A stretch of 64,000 nt of DNA from UBA1672 sp051967755 (GTDB taxonomy: Bacteria > Pseudomonadota > Alphaproteobacteria > Micavibrionales > Micavibrionaceae): positions 62,001 to 126,000 of the forward strand of contig JBQDYD010000001.1 of NCBI GenBank assembly GCA_051967755.1, given 5' to 3'. Position 1 is the stretch's first letter. Each line of letters starts with the position of its first letter. The translations under genes and the position numbers were made by a program. This document shows, in pieces, positions 23,627-33,162 of the stretch. The notes beneath the pieces are model-generated. The model was not told the origin of the DNA, did no database searches, and saw nothing but the letters and a program-made list of their open reading frames with translations.

Positions 23627-26206
23627 CTATACGCCGCTATGATCACTCACCAGAATTTGACGTTTACCGGCAGAGTTCGCAGGGGAAATCACACCTTGTC
23701 GCTCCATCTCTTCCACGATACGCGCGGCGCGGTTATATCCGATTTGCAAGTGTCGCTGAATAAAGCTGGTTGAGACCTTTCCCTCGCGTGTAATCACGGC
23801 AACGGCTTTATCATAAAGCTCATCCACGGCATTATCGCCATCATTACCATCCCCAAACATCGCGCTCATCACTTCGCTGCCGCCAAAGTCCGCTTCTTCT
23901 GAGGTCACATCCTCAATATAGGCAGGCTTTGCCTGAGAGCGCAGGAAGTTCGTTGCCTTCTCCACATCCTCATCCGATACAAACGGCCCGTGAACACGGG
24001 TGATACGGCCACCGGGTGCCATATAAAGCATATCCCCCATACCAAGCAGCTGCTCCGCGCCCGCATCACCAAGAATGGTACGCGAGTCGATTTTCGATGT
24101 TACCTGGAATGAAATCCGTGTCGGGAAGTTGGCCTTAACAACACCTGTAATAACGTCAACAGACGGTCTTTGTGTCGCCATAATCAAGTGTAATCCCGCC
24201 GCACGCGCCATCTGTGCAAGGCGCTGGATCGCGTTTTCAACATCCTTACCTGCAACCAACATAAGATCGGCGAATTCATCAACGATAATCACGATATAAG
24301 GAAGCTCGGCAAGTTCCATTTCACGATCTTCGAAAATCGGCTTTCCGCTGTCAGGGTCAAATCCAGTTTGCACCTTATGCATGATTTTCTCATCATTCTT
24401 GATCGCCTCACGAATGCGTTGGTTATACCCCTCCACGTTACGCACACCCAGTTTGGACATATTGCGGTAACGGTCTTCCATTTCCTTCACCGCCCATTTC
24501 AGCGCAACAACTGCCTTACCCGGCTCTGTCACAACGGGGGAGAGAAGGTGCGGGATATCATCATAAACGGAAAGTTCCAGCATCTTCGGGTCGATCATAA
24601 TAAATCGACATTTTTCAGGCGACATACGATAAAGCAAAGACATAATCATCGTATTCACCGCAACAGATTTACCCGAACCCGTCGTACCCGCAACAAGCAA
24701 GTGCGGCATTTTCGCAAGGTCGGCCAAGATCGGCTGTCCGCCAATATCCTTACCCAAGATCAACGGTAACTTCGCAGATGTTTTTTCGTACAAACGCGAC
24801 TGCAGCATTTCTTTCATATACACCGTCTGGCGCGTCTTATTCGGCAATTCGATACCAATCACATTACGCCCCGGCACAACCGCACAACGCACGGAAATTG
24901 CGGACATAGAACGCGCAATATCATCACTGAGGGAAATCACACGGGATGTTTTCGTACCCGGTGCAGGTTCCAGCTCATACAGCGTGACAACAGGCCCGGG
25001 GTGGATGCTGACAATATCGCCTTTGATATTGAAATCCTCTAAAACACTGCGCAGCAATTCTGCATTTTTACGCAACGCATCTTCGTTTAACTGTGATCCC
25101 GTTACTTCCGGCGGGATATCCTGAATCAGAGAAATCGGCGGGTATTCCCACTCCCCATCCACGTCAGACAATGCAAAGCGTTGTTGTGATGAGTCCGATT
25201 GCTTTGGCTTAGTATTGCTTGCCGCTTTCGGCTTCACCACAGGAATGTTCGGACCGGAAGCCTGCGCAGGCTCCGCCGCAACAGGGGCAGGTTCAGGTCT
25301 TGAAATTTCCGGTTCAACAGGCGGAGCATCATTCGCTTGCGCCGCTGCCTTCTCCGGACGTTTCATATGTTCTTTCTTAAGACGGGCTTTTTCCTCTTCC
25401 CATGCCGCCTTACGCTCAGCAGATATCGCCGCGCGCTCTTCCCGCATGACACGCAACTTCGCCATAATCCCAAGCTGCAATGGCTCACGTTCGTAATCTT
25501 CGGTATTATATCTCATCACCCAACTATAAAAGCTATCGACGAAAGACATAACGGTGCCCGCCACCATATAGGCCGCGACCTTTACACGGAACCAAGCCGT
25601 TGCGATTTCATGACCGTTAAATGCTGCAGCATGCAAAAACGCCCCACACGCACAAATCCCTGCAAGTGAAACAATAAATACATCGGCATAAGGCACATTA
25701 AACAATTCAACCGTCGACAAAATACTCTCCAATATGATAATGCCTGCCGCACTGCCTAAATATGAATGTATAAACCATTCATCAGACGGGATTGATGCCA
25801 AAGCGATTGACGCAAGCAAACAAGAAACAAGCATCGTCGCGATACGCAATGTGACAGGTCTGATCGATTGACGTTTAAAAATACGCACGCCCCAAACCAA
25901 CAAACATAACGCAGGGATATACGCCCCCAAACCGACAGTCTGCAATAAGATATCGGATATATAGGCACCATCAGCGCCCCCAAAGTTAGAAATCATGCCA
26001 TCATGATTTTCGGGCGCCGTATTCCATGACGGATCGCTGCTGCTGTAAGTCATTAAAGACGCAAATAAAAACCCCGCAACCGCCAATAACGCCAAGGCAA
26101 CAACATCAACCAAACGCCGCGCAATGAATGCCTGAAGAGAGTCTGGTAAAAAAGATGATGATTTTTTTTGTTTACGGGAACGTTTTATTTTACGCGAGCG
26201 CGCCAT
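23627..26206 (-). CDS. ftsK: DNA translocase FtsK
   Basis: Product of 859 residues: basic N-terminus, four membrane helices (about 30-215), a Pro/Ala/Glu linker (about 255-345), the motor domain with Walker A TTGSGKS near 508 and Walker B (YIVIIVDEFADLM), and the C-terminal gamma winged helix (AVITREGKVSTSFIQRHLQIGYNRAARIVEEME) that reads KOPS sites. Couples chromosome segregation to division at the septum. Normal length for the alphaproteobacterial form. Confidence 0.97.
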   Translation of the reverse strand: MARSRKIKRSRKQKKSSSFLPDSLQAFIARRLVDVVALALLAVAGFLFASLMTYSSSDPSWNTAPENHDGMISNFGGADGAYISDILLQTVGLGAYIPALCLLVWGVRIFKRQSIRPVTLRIATMLVSCLLASIALASIPSDEWFIHSYLGSAAGIIILESILSTVELFNVPYADVFIVSLAGICACGAFLHAAAFNGHEIATAWFRVKVAAYMVAGTVMSFVDSFYSWVMRYNTEDYEREPLQLGIMAKLRVMREERAAISAERKAAWEEEKARLKKEHMKRPEKAAAQANDAPPVEPEISRPEPAPVAAEPAQASGPNIPVVKPKAASNTKPKQSDSSQQRFALSDVDGEWEYPPISLIQDIPPEVTGSQLNEDALRKNAELLRSVLEDFNIKGDIVSIHPGPVVTLYELEPAPGTKTSRVISLSDDIARSMSAISVRCAVVPGRNVIGIELPNKTRQTVYMKEMLQSRLYEKTSAKLPLILGKDIGGQPILADLAKMPHLLVAGTTGSGKSVAVNTMIMSLLYRMSPEKCRFIMIDPKMLELSVYDDIPHLLSPVVTEPGKAVVALKWAVKEMEDRYRNMSKLGVRNVEGYNQRIREAIKNDEKIMHKVQTGFDPDSGKPIFEDREMELAELPYIVIIVDEFADLMLVAGKDVENAIQRLAQMARAAGLHLIMATQRPSVDVITGVVKANFPTRISFQVTSKIDSRTILGDAGAEQLLGMGDMLYMAPGGRITRVHGPFVSDEDVEKATNFLRSQAKPAYIEDVTSEEADFGGSEVMSAMFGDGNDGDNAVDELYDKAVAVITREGKVSTSFIQRHLQIGYNRAARIVEEMERQGVISPANSAGKRQILVSDHSGV

Positions 26207-26277
26207 CGGCAGGGATCCTTTACGAATGAAAGCATAGAGTTAAGAACAGGCACAAGAAATGCACCTGAAAGATCAGT

Positions 26278-26304
26278 TGTGAAACAAGTATAACCTGTTT
26301 CACA
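26278..26304. repeat. Perfect inverted repeat between ftsK and the duplicated-domain gene
   Basis: TGTGAAACA (26278-26286) and TGTTTCACA (26296-26304) around a nine-base centre. It lies 72 bases upstream of ftsK and 56 bases past the neighbouring stop. No T run follows on either strand, which favours a protein-binding site or leader hairpin over a terminator. Confidence 0.45.
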
Positions 26305-26359
26305 GCCGTAACTCAATATTACAATCTATATGAAAAAGTAAAATATCCCCTGCGACTGT

Positions 26360-26698
26360 CTAGTCGAGGATACCAAGCGGGTCTTCAGCGACCAAATCAC
26401 CAATTTGCTCATACACGTTGGCATTTTCGTTCATCTGCTCTTGGATAGGCTCATTTTGCTCTGCCAAAGTCCTGAAGAAACCTGCCGCATCGTGCAGAAG
26501 ACGGCCTGCAAGCTCTGCATGTTCTGTTCCCTCAAGATCGCCCTCAGGATCATTTACGATTAACTCACTCATCTGCTCAAAAACAGTCGCATTCTCAGTC
26601 ATTTGATCTTTCAGAGAATCATTTTGACTTGCTAACGTACGAAAGAAAGCGGCGGCATCTACAAGAAGTTTTCCTGTCAGTTCAGCATGCGTAGGCAT
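26360..26698 (-). CDS. Small protein made of two tandem 50-residue repeats
   Basis: Product of 112 residues. The halves (about 4-53 and 60-109) are clearly duplicated: HAEL-GKLL-DAA-FFRTL--QN, then QM-ENA-V-EQ and NDPEG/EDPLG. No signal peptide, membrane helix or cysteine; predicted all-helical. Function unknown; I believe single-repeat relatives occur in other Alphaproteobacteria. AAGGA eight bases before ATG. Stands alone between pheA and ftsK. Confidence 0.7.
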   Translation of the reverse strand: MPTHAELTGKLLVDAAAFFRTLASQNDSLKDQMTENATVFEQMSELIVNDPEGDLEGTEHAELAGRLLHDAAGFFRTLAEQNEPIQEQMNENANVYEQIGDLVAEDPLGILD

Positions 26699-26807
26699 AG
26701 AGTATTCCTTAAATTTTTTAATTTACAAGCAAATACAGTAACATACATACGTGATTGGAAAGCAAGCCCTAATTTCAAATAATCACTTATAAATATAAAC
26801 TGAGAAT

Positions 26808-27677
26808 TTACAGCTCTATATTCATTCCCTGAGCCTGTTTTCGAAACTTGTCGGATTTGTATGTTCCCAGCAACTTTACGTCCTTAGCAAAAAAGCCAAG
26901 CTCTTCTAAAGCCCTTTGAAACTGCGGGCTCTCGTGATGTCCTTCAATATCACAATAAAAACGCGCCGCTTGGAAATTCTCATCAACATAAGATTCCAAT
27001 TTGGTCATACTCAGCCCGTTCGTCGCAAACCCGCCAAGCGCCTTATAAAGTGCCGCAGGTATGTTTCTAACCTCAAATAACAGGCTCGTCATGATATCTT
27101 GTTCATCCAACTCAGGGAAATGCGGCTCCGTTGATAGGATTAAGAAACGCGTTACATTATGTGATTGATCTTCAATATCGCGCGCTAATATCTCTAAATC
27201 ATATATCTCAGCCGCCAATTCAGATGCGATTGCCGCATGCGCAGGATCATTTTTAAGTGAAATTTCCTTCGCAGCCCCCGCCGTATCGGCATGAACATGC
27301 GATTTCACCTCAAGCTTGTTCAAAAATTTTCGGCATTGCGGAATTGCGTGCACATGACTATGGACGTGCTTAACACTCTCCAGGCTTGATCCCTTTACCC
27401 CAAGAAGCATGTGATTCACCGGCTGGAAATGCTCACCAATGATAAACAGGTCGCCCTGCGGCATAAGATGGTGCACATCCGCAACACGCCCTGCAATTGT
27501 ATTATCAACCGGAATCATGGCCAGATCACTCTGCCCTTCAATCACTGCCTTGAACGCTTGGTCAAACGAAACACAAGGCACAGTCTCAAGTTCGGGGAAA
27601 ACTGCGCGACAAGACATATCAGAATAAGCGCCATGCTCCCCCTGAAAAGCGATCGTTTTATAGTGATTAGAATGCAT
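26808..27677 (-). CDS. pheA: Prephenate dehydratase
   Basis: Product of 289 residues: the catalytic PDT domain (IAFQGEHGAYSD, IPVDNTIAGRV, and the essential Thr-Arg-Phe in HNVTRFLIL) plus a C-terminal ACT domain (FEVRNIPAALYKALGGFATNGLSMTKLES) for phenylalanine feedback. Converts prephenate to phenylpyruvate. No chorismate mutase domain is fused, the usual alphaproteobacterial form. Start at 27677 has GGAG at a good distance; a start at 27719 would add 14 residues. Confidence 0.95.
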   Translation of the reverse strand: MHSNHYKTIAFQGEHGAYSDMSCRAVFPELETVPCVSFDQAFKAVIEGQSDLAMIPVDNTIAGRVADVHHLMPQGDLFIIGEHFQPVNHMLLGVKGSSLESVKHVHSHVHAIPQCRKFLNKLEVKSHVHADTAGAAKEISLKNDPAHAAIASELAAEIYDLEILARDIEDQSHNVTRFLILSTEPHFPELDEQDIMTSLLFEVRNIPAALYKALGGFATNGLSMTKLESYVDENFQAARFYCDIEGHHESPQFQRALEELGFFAKDVKLLGTYKSDKFRKQAQGMNIEL

Positions 27678-27879
27678 CATAACTCCAAAAAATTCATTTC
27701 TATTTATGTATTTAGACATTTTTTTGTTGAATGACCATACGCAAACTGTATATCTATGTCGACAAAAGGGGATGAGCTGTCTATATTTTATGAGCTGACA
27801 TAATATTATGTGTCAAAACTCGGTAAATATTTCATAACCTTGAATTTTATGATCAATACAAAACGTAGGTTGGGTATTC

Positions 27880-28773
27880 ATGTCCAATTTGGAAAATAAC
27901 AAAATTTTTGCGGCCGTCTTAACTGCCGGTATCACACTCATGCTAACAGGCTTTATCGCTGACCAGATTTTTCACCATGAAAAACTGGAAAAAGATGCAG
28001 TCACGATTGAAGGCGCAAGTGGTGACGGACACGGCGCAGCCATTTCTAACAAACCGCAACTGCCTGAACCAATCATGGCAATGCTGGCGACAGCCGACAT
28101 TGAAAAAGGTGCGAAAATTTCAAAAGCATGTGCGGCGTGTCACTCATTTGATAAGGGCGGCCCTGTTAAACAGGGGCCAAATTTATGGGGTGTGGTCGGT
28201 CGTGCAAAAGCAAGCGCAAGCGGATTTAGCTATTCTGACGCGATGGCAGCCAAAGGCGGTAACTGGGATTATGATGCCCTGAACCACCTGATGTGGAAAC
28301 CGAAAAAATACATCCCGGGCACAAAGATGAACTTTGCCGGACTTAAAAAAGCGAAAGATCGCGCAGCACTTATCGGATGGTTAAGAGAGCAATCAGATGC
28401 TCCTGCTGCTTTGCCGACAGACGCAGAGATCGAAGCAGAGCAGTTGGCATTTGCCCCGCCTGCAGAAGAAGCACATGAAGAAGGCGGCGAAGAAAACGCG
28501 GCTGAAGAAGGTACTACAGACGAAACGGCGGAAGATGCCGCAGATGTAACACCGCATGCAGGCGAAGAAGCCACTTCGGAAAATGCAGAGATGCCAGCGC
28601 AAGCCGCAGATGATGCATCATCTGTAGAGCCGGAAGCAGGTCAAGAAGACGCAGTTGCGGAGCAACCTGAAACAACAGGTGCCTTGGATGAAGCACAGCC
28701 TTCAGAAAGCGCCACCCCTGAAGCAACGACTGACGCCCCTGAGATTGAAAAACATACAGTAAAGGGTATGTAG
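27880..28773 (+). CDS. Membrane-anchored cytochrome c (CycM-like) with long acidic tail
   Basis: Product of 297 residues. Uncleaved anchor helix at about 10-30, then a class I cytochrome c domain with haem motif CAACH (84-88) and distal ligand Met150 (PGTKMNFAGL). This matches CycM/c552, which carries electrons from complex III to the terminal oxidase. From about 176 to the end it has a low-complexity tail rich in Glu, Ala, Asp and Thr that ordinary CycM (about 180 residues) lacks. Divergent from pheA. Confidence 0.9.
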   Translation: MSNLENNKIFAAVLTAGITLMLTGFIADQIFHHEKLEKDAVTIEGASGDGHGAAISNKPQLPEPIMAMLATADIEKGAKISKACAACHSFDKGGPVKQGPNLWGVVGRAKASASGFSYSDAMAAKGGNWDYDALNHLMWKPKKYIPGTKMNFAGLKKAKDRAALIGWLREQSDAPAALPTDAEIEAEQLAFAPPAEEAHEEGGEENAAEEGTTDETAEDAADVTPHAGEEATSENAEMPAQAADDASSVEPEAGQEDAVAEQPETTGALDEAQPSESATPEATTDAPEIEKHTVKGM

Positions 28774-28804
28774 ATCTTTTAGGAAAATCATAAGAATAAT
28801 AAGA

Positions 28805-28839
28805 AGCCTGAAATCTGAGATATGATTTCAGGCTTTTTT
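28805..28839 (+). terminator. Rho-independent terminator of the cytochrome c gene
   Basis: Perfect 11-base inverted repeat AGCCTGAAATC (28805-28815) with GATTTCAGGCT (28824-28834) followed by six T. The right arm overlaps the holC stop codon on the other strand. Confidence 0.9.
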
Positions 28840-29277
28840 GTCCCATCCGCCGCGCTCATTTTGCTGCCAATAGGTCACGTCATATTCTTTTTCTTTGTAC
28901 AGTTTCCAACGCTTACGCGCCTCCTGAACTGCCTCTTGGTCTTGGCCGCTAAATACCTCACAGCACATCTTGTAATCACCGTGATGCTCTGATGATGCGC
29001 CTTGCCCGATAATCAGGACATCGGCTTTGTTCGGGTTATCATCCCCCGTCGTCAGCCATATCGGCTGATCCTCCGCATTGCCTGATTTGGCAGAGCCATG
29101 AGGCAGGAAACTATTGGGATCATAGCCCCACAAATGATCATCCATATCCGCAACCGCGTGCGCATCACGTAACTTCACCACAATGCGGTGCCCGCGCTCC
29201 ACGGCCTTAGACAGCAAAAGCGGCAATGCCTGTTTCTGGCTTTGATTTTGAAGGTGATAGAACCGAACCTCTGTCAT
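28828..29277 (-). CDS. holC: DNA polymerase III chi subunit
   Basis: Product of 149 residues. Family pattern: EVRFYHLQNQSQKQALPLLLSKAVERGHRIVVK at the N-terminus, DDHLWGYDPNSFLPHG, the QPIWLT segment, and the C-terminal ARKRWKLYKEKEYDVTYWQQNERGGW. Links SSB to the clamp loader at the replication fork. Four bases overlap with the upstream kamA-like stop. Confidence 0.93.
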   Translation of the reverse strand: MTEVRFYHLQNQSQKQALPLLLSKAVERGHRIVVKLRDAHAVADMDDHLWGYDPNSFLPHGSAKSGNAEDQPIWLTTGDDNPNKADVLIIGQGASSEHHGDYKMCCEVFSGQDQEAVQEARKRWKLYKEKEYDVTYWQQNERGGWDKKA

Positions 29278-30389
29278 GCGCCCTCCCCCTGGTTGTTCGT
29301 TTCAGGCCCGCGATCAAAATAAAGATGATCGCACCCCTGATAATCCTCAACCCCATAAATATGCGGAGACAATGCGCGCACGTAATCTTCGCTGATCGGT
29401 ATTTTTCCGTGCCCGCCCGGTATATCCAGCATGTATTTCGGCAAACACAGCCCTGAAATGCGCCCTTGCAAATCAGCCATCATCGACTTACCGCGTTCGA
29501 TCGGCACATGGAAATGGCTTGTGCCCTTTGCGCGGTCTAAATGATGCAGATAATACGGCTTAACATGATGCGCGATGAGCGTTTTAAACAACCCCTCCAG
29601 CGCCTCCACGTTATCATTCACCCCTTTCAGCAACACAGATTGCGCATAGAGTGAACAATTGGCCATACGCAAATTCTGCAAGGCTGATTTCACAGAGGCC
29701 GTCATTTCCTTGGCATGATTAATGTGCACCACAACGTGCAATCCCAGGCGTGATTGTTTCAAAACGGCCAAGAGCGTATCATCAATTTTCGCGGGGTCCG
29801 CAATTGGCACGCGGCTATGGATTCTAATGCTTTGGACGTGATCGATATCATTAAGAAGGCGAATTGTTTTTTCCAAACGACGCGGGGAAAGAATAAGCGG
29901 ATCCCCCCCTGTTAAAATCACTTCCCAAATCTCTTTATGGTCGCGGATATATTCAATCGCTTTATCAAAATCCTGTTCTGATAAATGCTCGGCCCCCGCC
30001 CCGATCATTTCACGGCGGAAACAATAACGGCAATATACCGCACAAACATTTGTGACTTTGAATAAAACACGATCCGGATATCGATGCACAATCCCGCTTA
30101 CAGGGCTATAGAGGTTATCGCTGATCGGGTCGGCTTCCTCATGCGGCTTAACGTCCAGTTCCTTTGCCGATGGAATATATTGACGCCCGACAGGGTCGCT
30201 TTCAGGGTTTTCAATACCGGATAACAAGACGCGCACATGGTCACTGATGCCAATGTCAAAGGCTTGCTCAACGCCCCGTAAATCAACCACCGCACTTTCA
30301 GGCAGTAAATCATGCGCAACCAGATCAGAAATCTTACGCAAACGCCGCGGCGTTTTGATTTTCTGTTCATTGGTTACGCAAGTGTTCAT
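29274..30389 (-). CDS. Radical SAM lysine 2,3-aminomutase family protein (KamA/EpmB)
   Basis: Product of 371 residues. The radical SAM cluster is CAVYCRYC (Cys116, 120, 123), with the SAM-binding GGDPLIL and the PLP-lysine region DIPGGHGK near 330. The family includes free lysine 2,3-aminomutase and EpmB, which makes beta-lysine for EF-P modification. The size fits either. Neither efp nor epmA is next to it, so the substrate is undecided. Between pepA and holC on the same strand. Confidence 0.88.
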   Translation of the reverse strand: MNTCVTNEQKIKTPRRLRKISDLVAHDLLPESAVVDLRGVEQAFDIGISDHVRVLLSGIENPESDPVGRQYIPSAKELDVKPHEEADPISDNLYSPVSGIVHRYPDRVLFKVTNVCAVYCRYCFRREMIGAGAEHLSEQDFDKAIEYIRDHKEIWEVILTGGDPLILSPRRLEKTIRLLNDIDHVQSIRIHSRVPIADPAKIDDTLLAVLKQSRLGLHVVVHINHAKEMTASVKSALQNLRMANCSLYAQSVLLKGVNDNVEALEGLFKTLIAHHVKPYYLHHLDRAKGTSHFHVPIERGKSMMADLQGRISGLCLPKYMLDIPGGHGKIPISEDYVRALSPHIYGVEDYQGCDHLYFDRGPETNNQGEGA

Positions 30390-30400
30390 GGGTGTAGGTC

Positions 30401-31912
30401 TTATGATTGTTCGTAATTATCTGCAACCATACGATCCAGAACGCGTACGCCAAAGCCTGTTCCGTATTTAGGCACGGTGTCTTTATCGCTCTTGATCCAT
30501 GCGGTGCCTGCAATATCCATATGCGCCCATGGTGTGCCTTCCTCTATGAAGTGCCACAAGAAGCCCGCAGCCGTACATGAGCCAGCCCAGCGGCCTGATT
30601 TCGCCATATTTTGCGTGTCGCTGATCGTGCCTTCCATATCTTTTTTCCAGACCTCATCCAGCGGCATACGCCACAGTTTTTCATCGGTGTTTTTACCGGC
30701 GCGATCCATTTGCTCCCATAATGCGTCATCGGTTGAGAATGTACCGCAATATTCATGGCCCAGCGCAATCATCATCGCACCCGTCAATGTTGCCAAATCA
30801 ACAATCAGCGCAGGCTTATAAACATCTTGTACATATGACAAGGCATCGGCCAGAACCAAGCGCCCTTCCGCATCTGTGTTTAAAACCTCAACGGTTTTTC
30901 CTGAATAGGATGTGATGATATCGGCAGGACGATAAGCACGCGCAGAGGGCATATTTTCAACCAAACCAACGATGCCCACGACATTTACCTTGGCTTTGCG
31001 GCCTGCCAGAGCCTTCATCAGGCCGACAACAGCGGCCGATCCGCCCATATCCATTTTCATATCTTCCATGCCTGCACCGGGTTTCAGGGAGATACCGCCC
31101 GTATCAAACGTGACCCCCTTACCAACAAATGCAAGCGGCGCATCAGAGGAGCTTTTATCCCCCTTCCAGCGCATAACAACCAGGCGCGGCGCATTATCAG
31201 AGCCCTGACCAACAGCCAAAAGCGCCCCCATGCCGAGCTTTTTCATTTTCTTTTCATCAAGAATATCAACTTCGACACCAAGTGGTTTAAGTTGTTCTTT
31301 GATGCGTTTGGCGTACACTTCGGGGTATAGCTCATTCGGGGGTTCATTCACCAAGTCACGTGCCAAGAACACGCCGTCTAATACGCGTGCTTGTTCATCA
31401 TAAATTTCTGATGCCTGATCGCTTTCCAACACCACAAAATGTGCCCGCTCCAAAGATAGCGGCTTATCATCATCAGACTTTTCAGATTTATATTTTTCAA
31501 ACTTATAAGAGCGCATCGCCATACCAATCGCAATATGCGCTGCAATCTCTCCGCTATCCTCTATTTCACTGTCGGCATAAAACTCAATCGTTTCGATATT
31601 ATCATCACCCAAAGCGGCATAAAGCTTTCCGCCAAGTTTTTCTGCCTCTTGCACGCCAAGTTTATCTTTTTTCCCGCATCCCAATAAAACCGCGTAACTA
31701 TAGGGTGCGTTTTCAGGCAACATGAGAACCTGCACCTGCCCATATTTCCCCTTAAAGCTTTTGTTCTGATCAAGGACATGATCAACAAAACCACCAAATT
31801 CATAGTTTAAAGAATTAATCGAAGCACTTGGCTCCTTTTCATCATAGAAACATAAAATCGCCGCATCCGTATCTTTATGGGGGGCTTTGGTAAAAGAAAT
31901 ATCAAGAGTCAT
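30401..31912 (-). CDS. pepA: Cytosol (leucyl) aminopeptidase
   Basis: Product of 503 residues, M17 family. Two-metal active site: the signature NTDAEGRLVLADAL near 344, VGKGVTFDTGGISLKPG and the DMGGSAAVVG segment. Releases N-terminal residues from peptides; in some bacteria PepA also binds DNA. Divergent from lptF. Confidence 0.96.
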   Translation of the reverse strand: MTLDISFTKAPHKDTDAAILCFYDEKEPSASINSLNYEFGGFVDHVLDQNKSFKGKYGQVQVLMLPENAPYSYAVLLGCGKKDKLGVQEAEKLGGKLYAALGDDNIETIEFYADSEIEDSGEIAAHIAIGMAMRSYKFEKYKSEKSDDDKPLSLERAHFVVLESDQASEIYDEQARVLDGVFLARDLVNEPPNELYPEVYAKRIKEQLKPLGVEVDILDEKKMKKLGMGALLAVGQGSDNAPRLVVMRWKGDKSSSDAPLAFVGKGVTFDTGGISLKPGAGMEDMKMDMGGSAAVVGLMKALAGRKAKVNVVGIVGLVENMPSARAYRPADIITSYSGKTVEVLNTDAEGRLVLADALSYVQDVYKPALIVDLATLTGAMMIALGHEYCGTFSTDDALWEQMDRAGKNTDEKLWRMPLDEVWKKDMEGTISDTQNMAKSGRWAGSCTAAGFLWHFIEEGTPWAHMDIAGTAWIKSDKDTVPKYGTGFGVRVLDRMVADNYEQS

Positions 31913-32007
31913 GGCCGAATCCTATCGCGCTAAAATTGTCATCGCTTTGAGAGCTCTCATAGTATAAGCTCCAAAATTAAAATGACCAGTACCAAGACAT
32001 TATATTT

Positions 32008-33162
32008 ATGCGTATGAAAATTTTCGATCGCTATCTCCTTAAAAACCTTGCCATCGCAACAGCCTTTATTGCGATTGTGCTTATCCTGATTATCTTCCTG
32101 ACCCAGTCGCTGCGGTTCTTGGAAATCGTTGTGAATGCAGGATCTTCAGGAAGTACATTTCTGTTCCTGACCGCGCTGGCACTGCCGCGAACCTTTGAAA
32201 TCATTCTGCCCCTATCTATTATGGCCGCAACAATCTTTTTGTATAATAAGATGACATTGGATTCTGAATTGATTGCCATGCGCGGCGTCGGGCATTCATC
32301 CTTTGATCTCGCCCGCCCTGCCATGATGCTTGGGTTAATTATCACGATATTATTATGGACTGTAACCTTATGGATCGCACCGACATCCTTGGCAAGGATG
32401 AACCTAATGCGTGAGGAGCTCAAGGCCGAGATTTCGAACTTTTTTTTCAAGGAAGGCGTCTTTAACCAAGTCGGAAAAGGCCTGACCGTTTATATCGACA
32501 AAAAAAGCGATAACGCAGGCGAACTGGCAGGCCTGATGATTCATGATACGCGTGATAAAACCAAACTGCCCTCAACGGTTTTAGCAAAGCGCGGACATAT
32601 CGTATCCACCAATGAGGGGCATCAGGTCGTTGTGTTTGACGGTTCAAGACAAGAATTCAACCCCGAAACAGGTACATTCCAAAAACTTCGGTTTGATCGT
32701 TACACAATCGACCTTCCGGAAAGTCAGGCCGTTCGGAAAAGATGGGCAGAGCCTGAGGAAAGAACAATCTGGCAATTATTGAATCCCGATCCGCAAAATG
32801 CCCGCGACATGGAAAATATGCGCCAATTTAATGTTGAAATTCATAGACGCATCATAAGCCCTCTTCTGGCTTTGGTTTTCCCGCTCATCGGGCTCATGGC
32901 CTTGCTACTCGGCCCGACAGACAGACGCGGACAAACAAAGAAAATTGTTTTAGCCTTCCTCGGGATTATCCTGATTCAGGGGTTATTCTTGATTTCCTAT
33001 AACTTATCCAAAAACAGTAATTTTGGTTTAGTTCTGATGTATTTCCTGACATTAGGCCCCATCACCACATGCCTGTTATTCCTGAGCGGACGGACAGAGG
33101 CACTACGCCATAAAATTCTACAGACACTGAGAGGGATGAATGAAAATCACCTTCACACTTAG
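32008..33162 (+). CDS. lptF: LPS export ABC transporter permease LptF
   Basis: Product of 384 residues of the YjgP/YjgQ family: three membrane helices in each half separated by a periplasmic beta-jellyroll domain (about 145-250). N-terminus FDRYLLKNLAIATAFIAIVLILIIFL is typical. With LptG and LptB it extracts LPS from the inner membrane. The last 23 bases overlap lptG. An alternative ATG lies two codons in. Confidence 0.95.
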   Translation: MRMKIFDRYLLKNLAIATAFIAIVLILIIFLTQSLRFLEIVVNAGSSGSTFLFLTALALPRTFEIILPLSIMAATIFLYNKMTLDSELIAMRGVGHSSFDLARPAMMLGLIITILLWTVTLWIAPTSLARMNLMREELKAEISNFFFKEGVFNQVGKGLTVYIDKKSDNAGELAGLMIHDTRDKTKLPSTVLAKRGHIVSTNEGHQVVVFDGSRQEFNPETGTFQKLRFDRYTIDLPESQAVRKRWAEPEERTIWQLLNPDPQNARDMENMRQFNVEIHRRIISPLLALVFPLIGLMALLLGPTDRRGQTKKIVLAFLGIILIQGLFLISYNLSKNSNFGLVLMYFLTLGPITTCLLFLSGRTEALRHKILQTLRGMNENHLHT

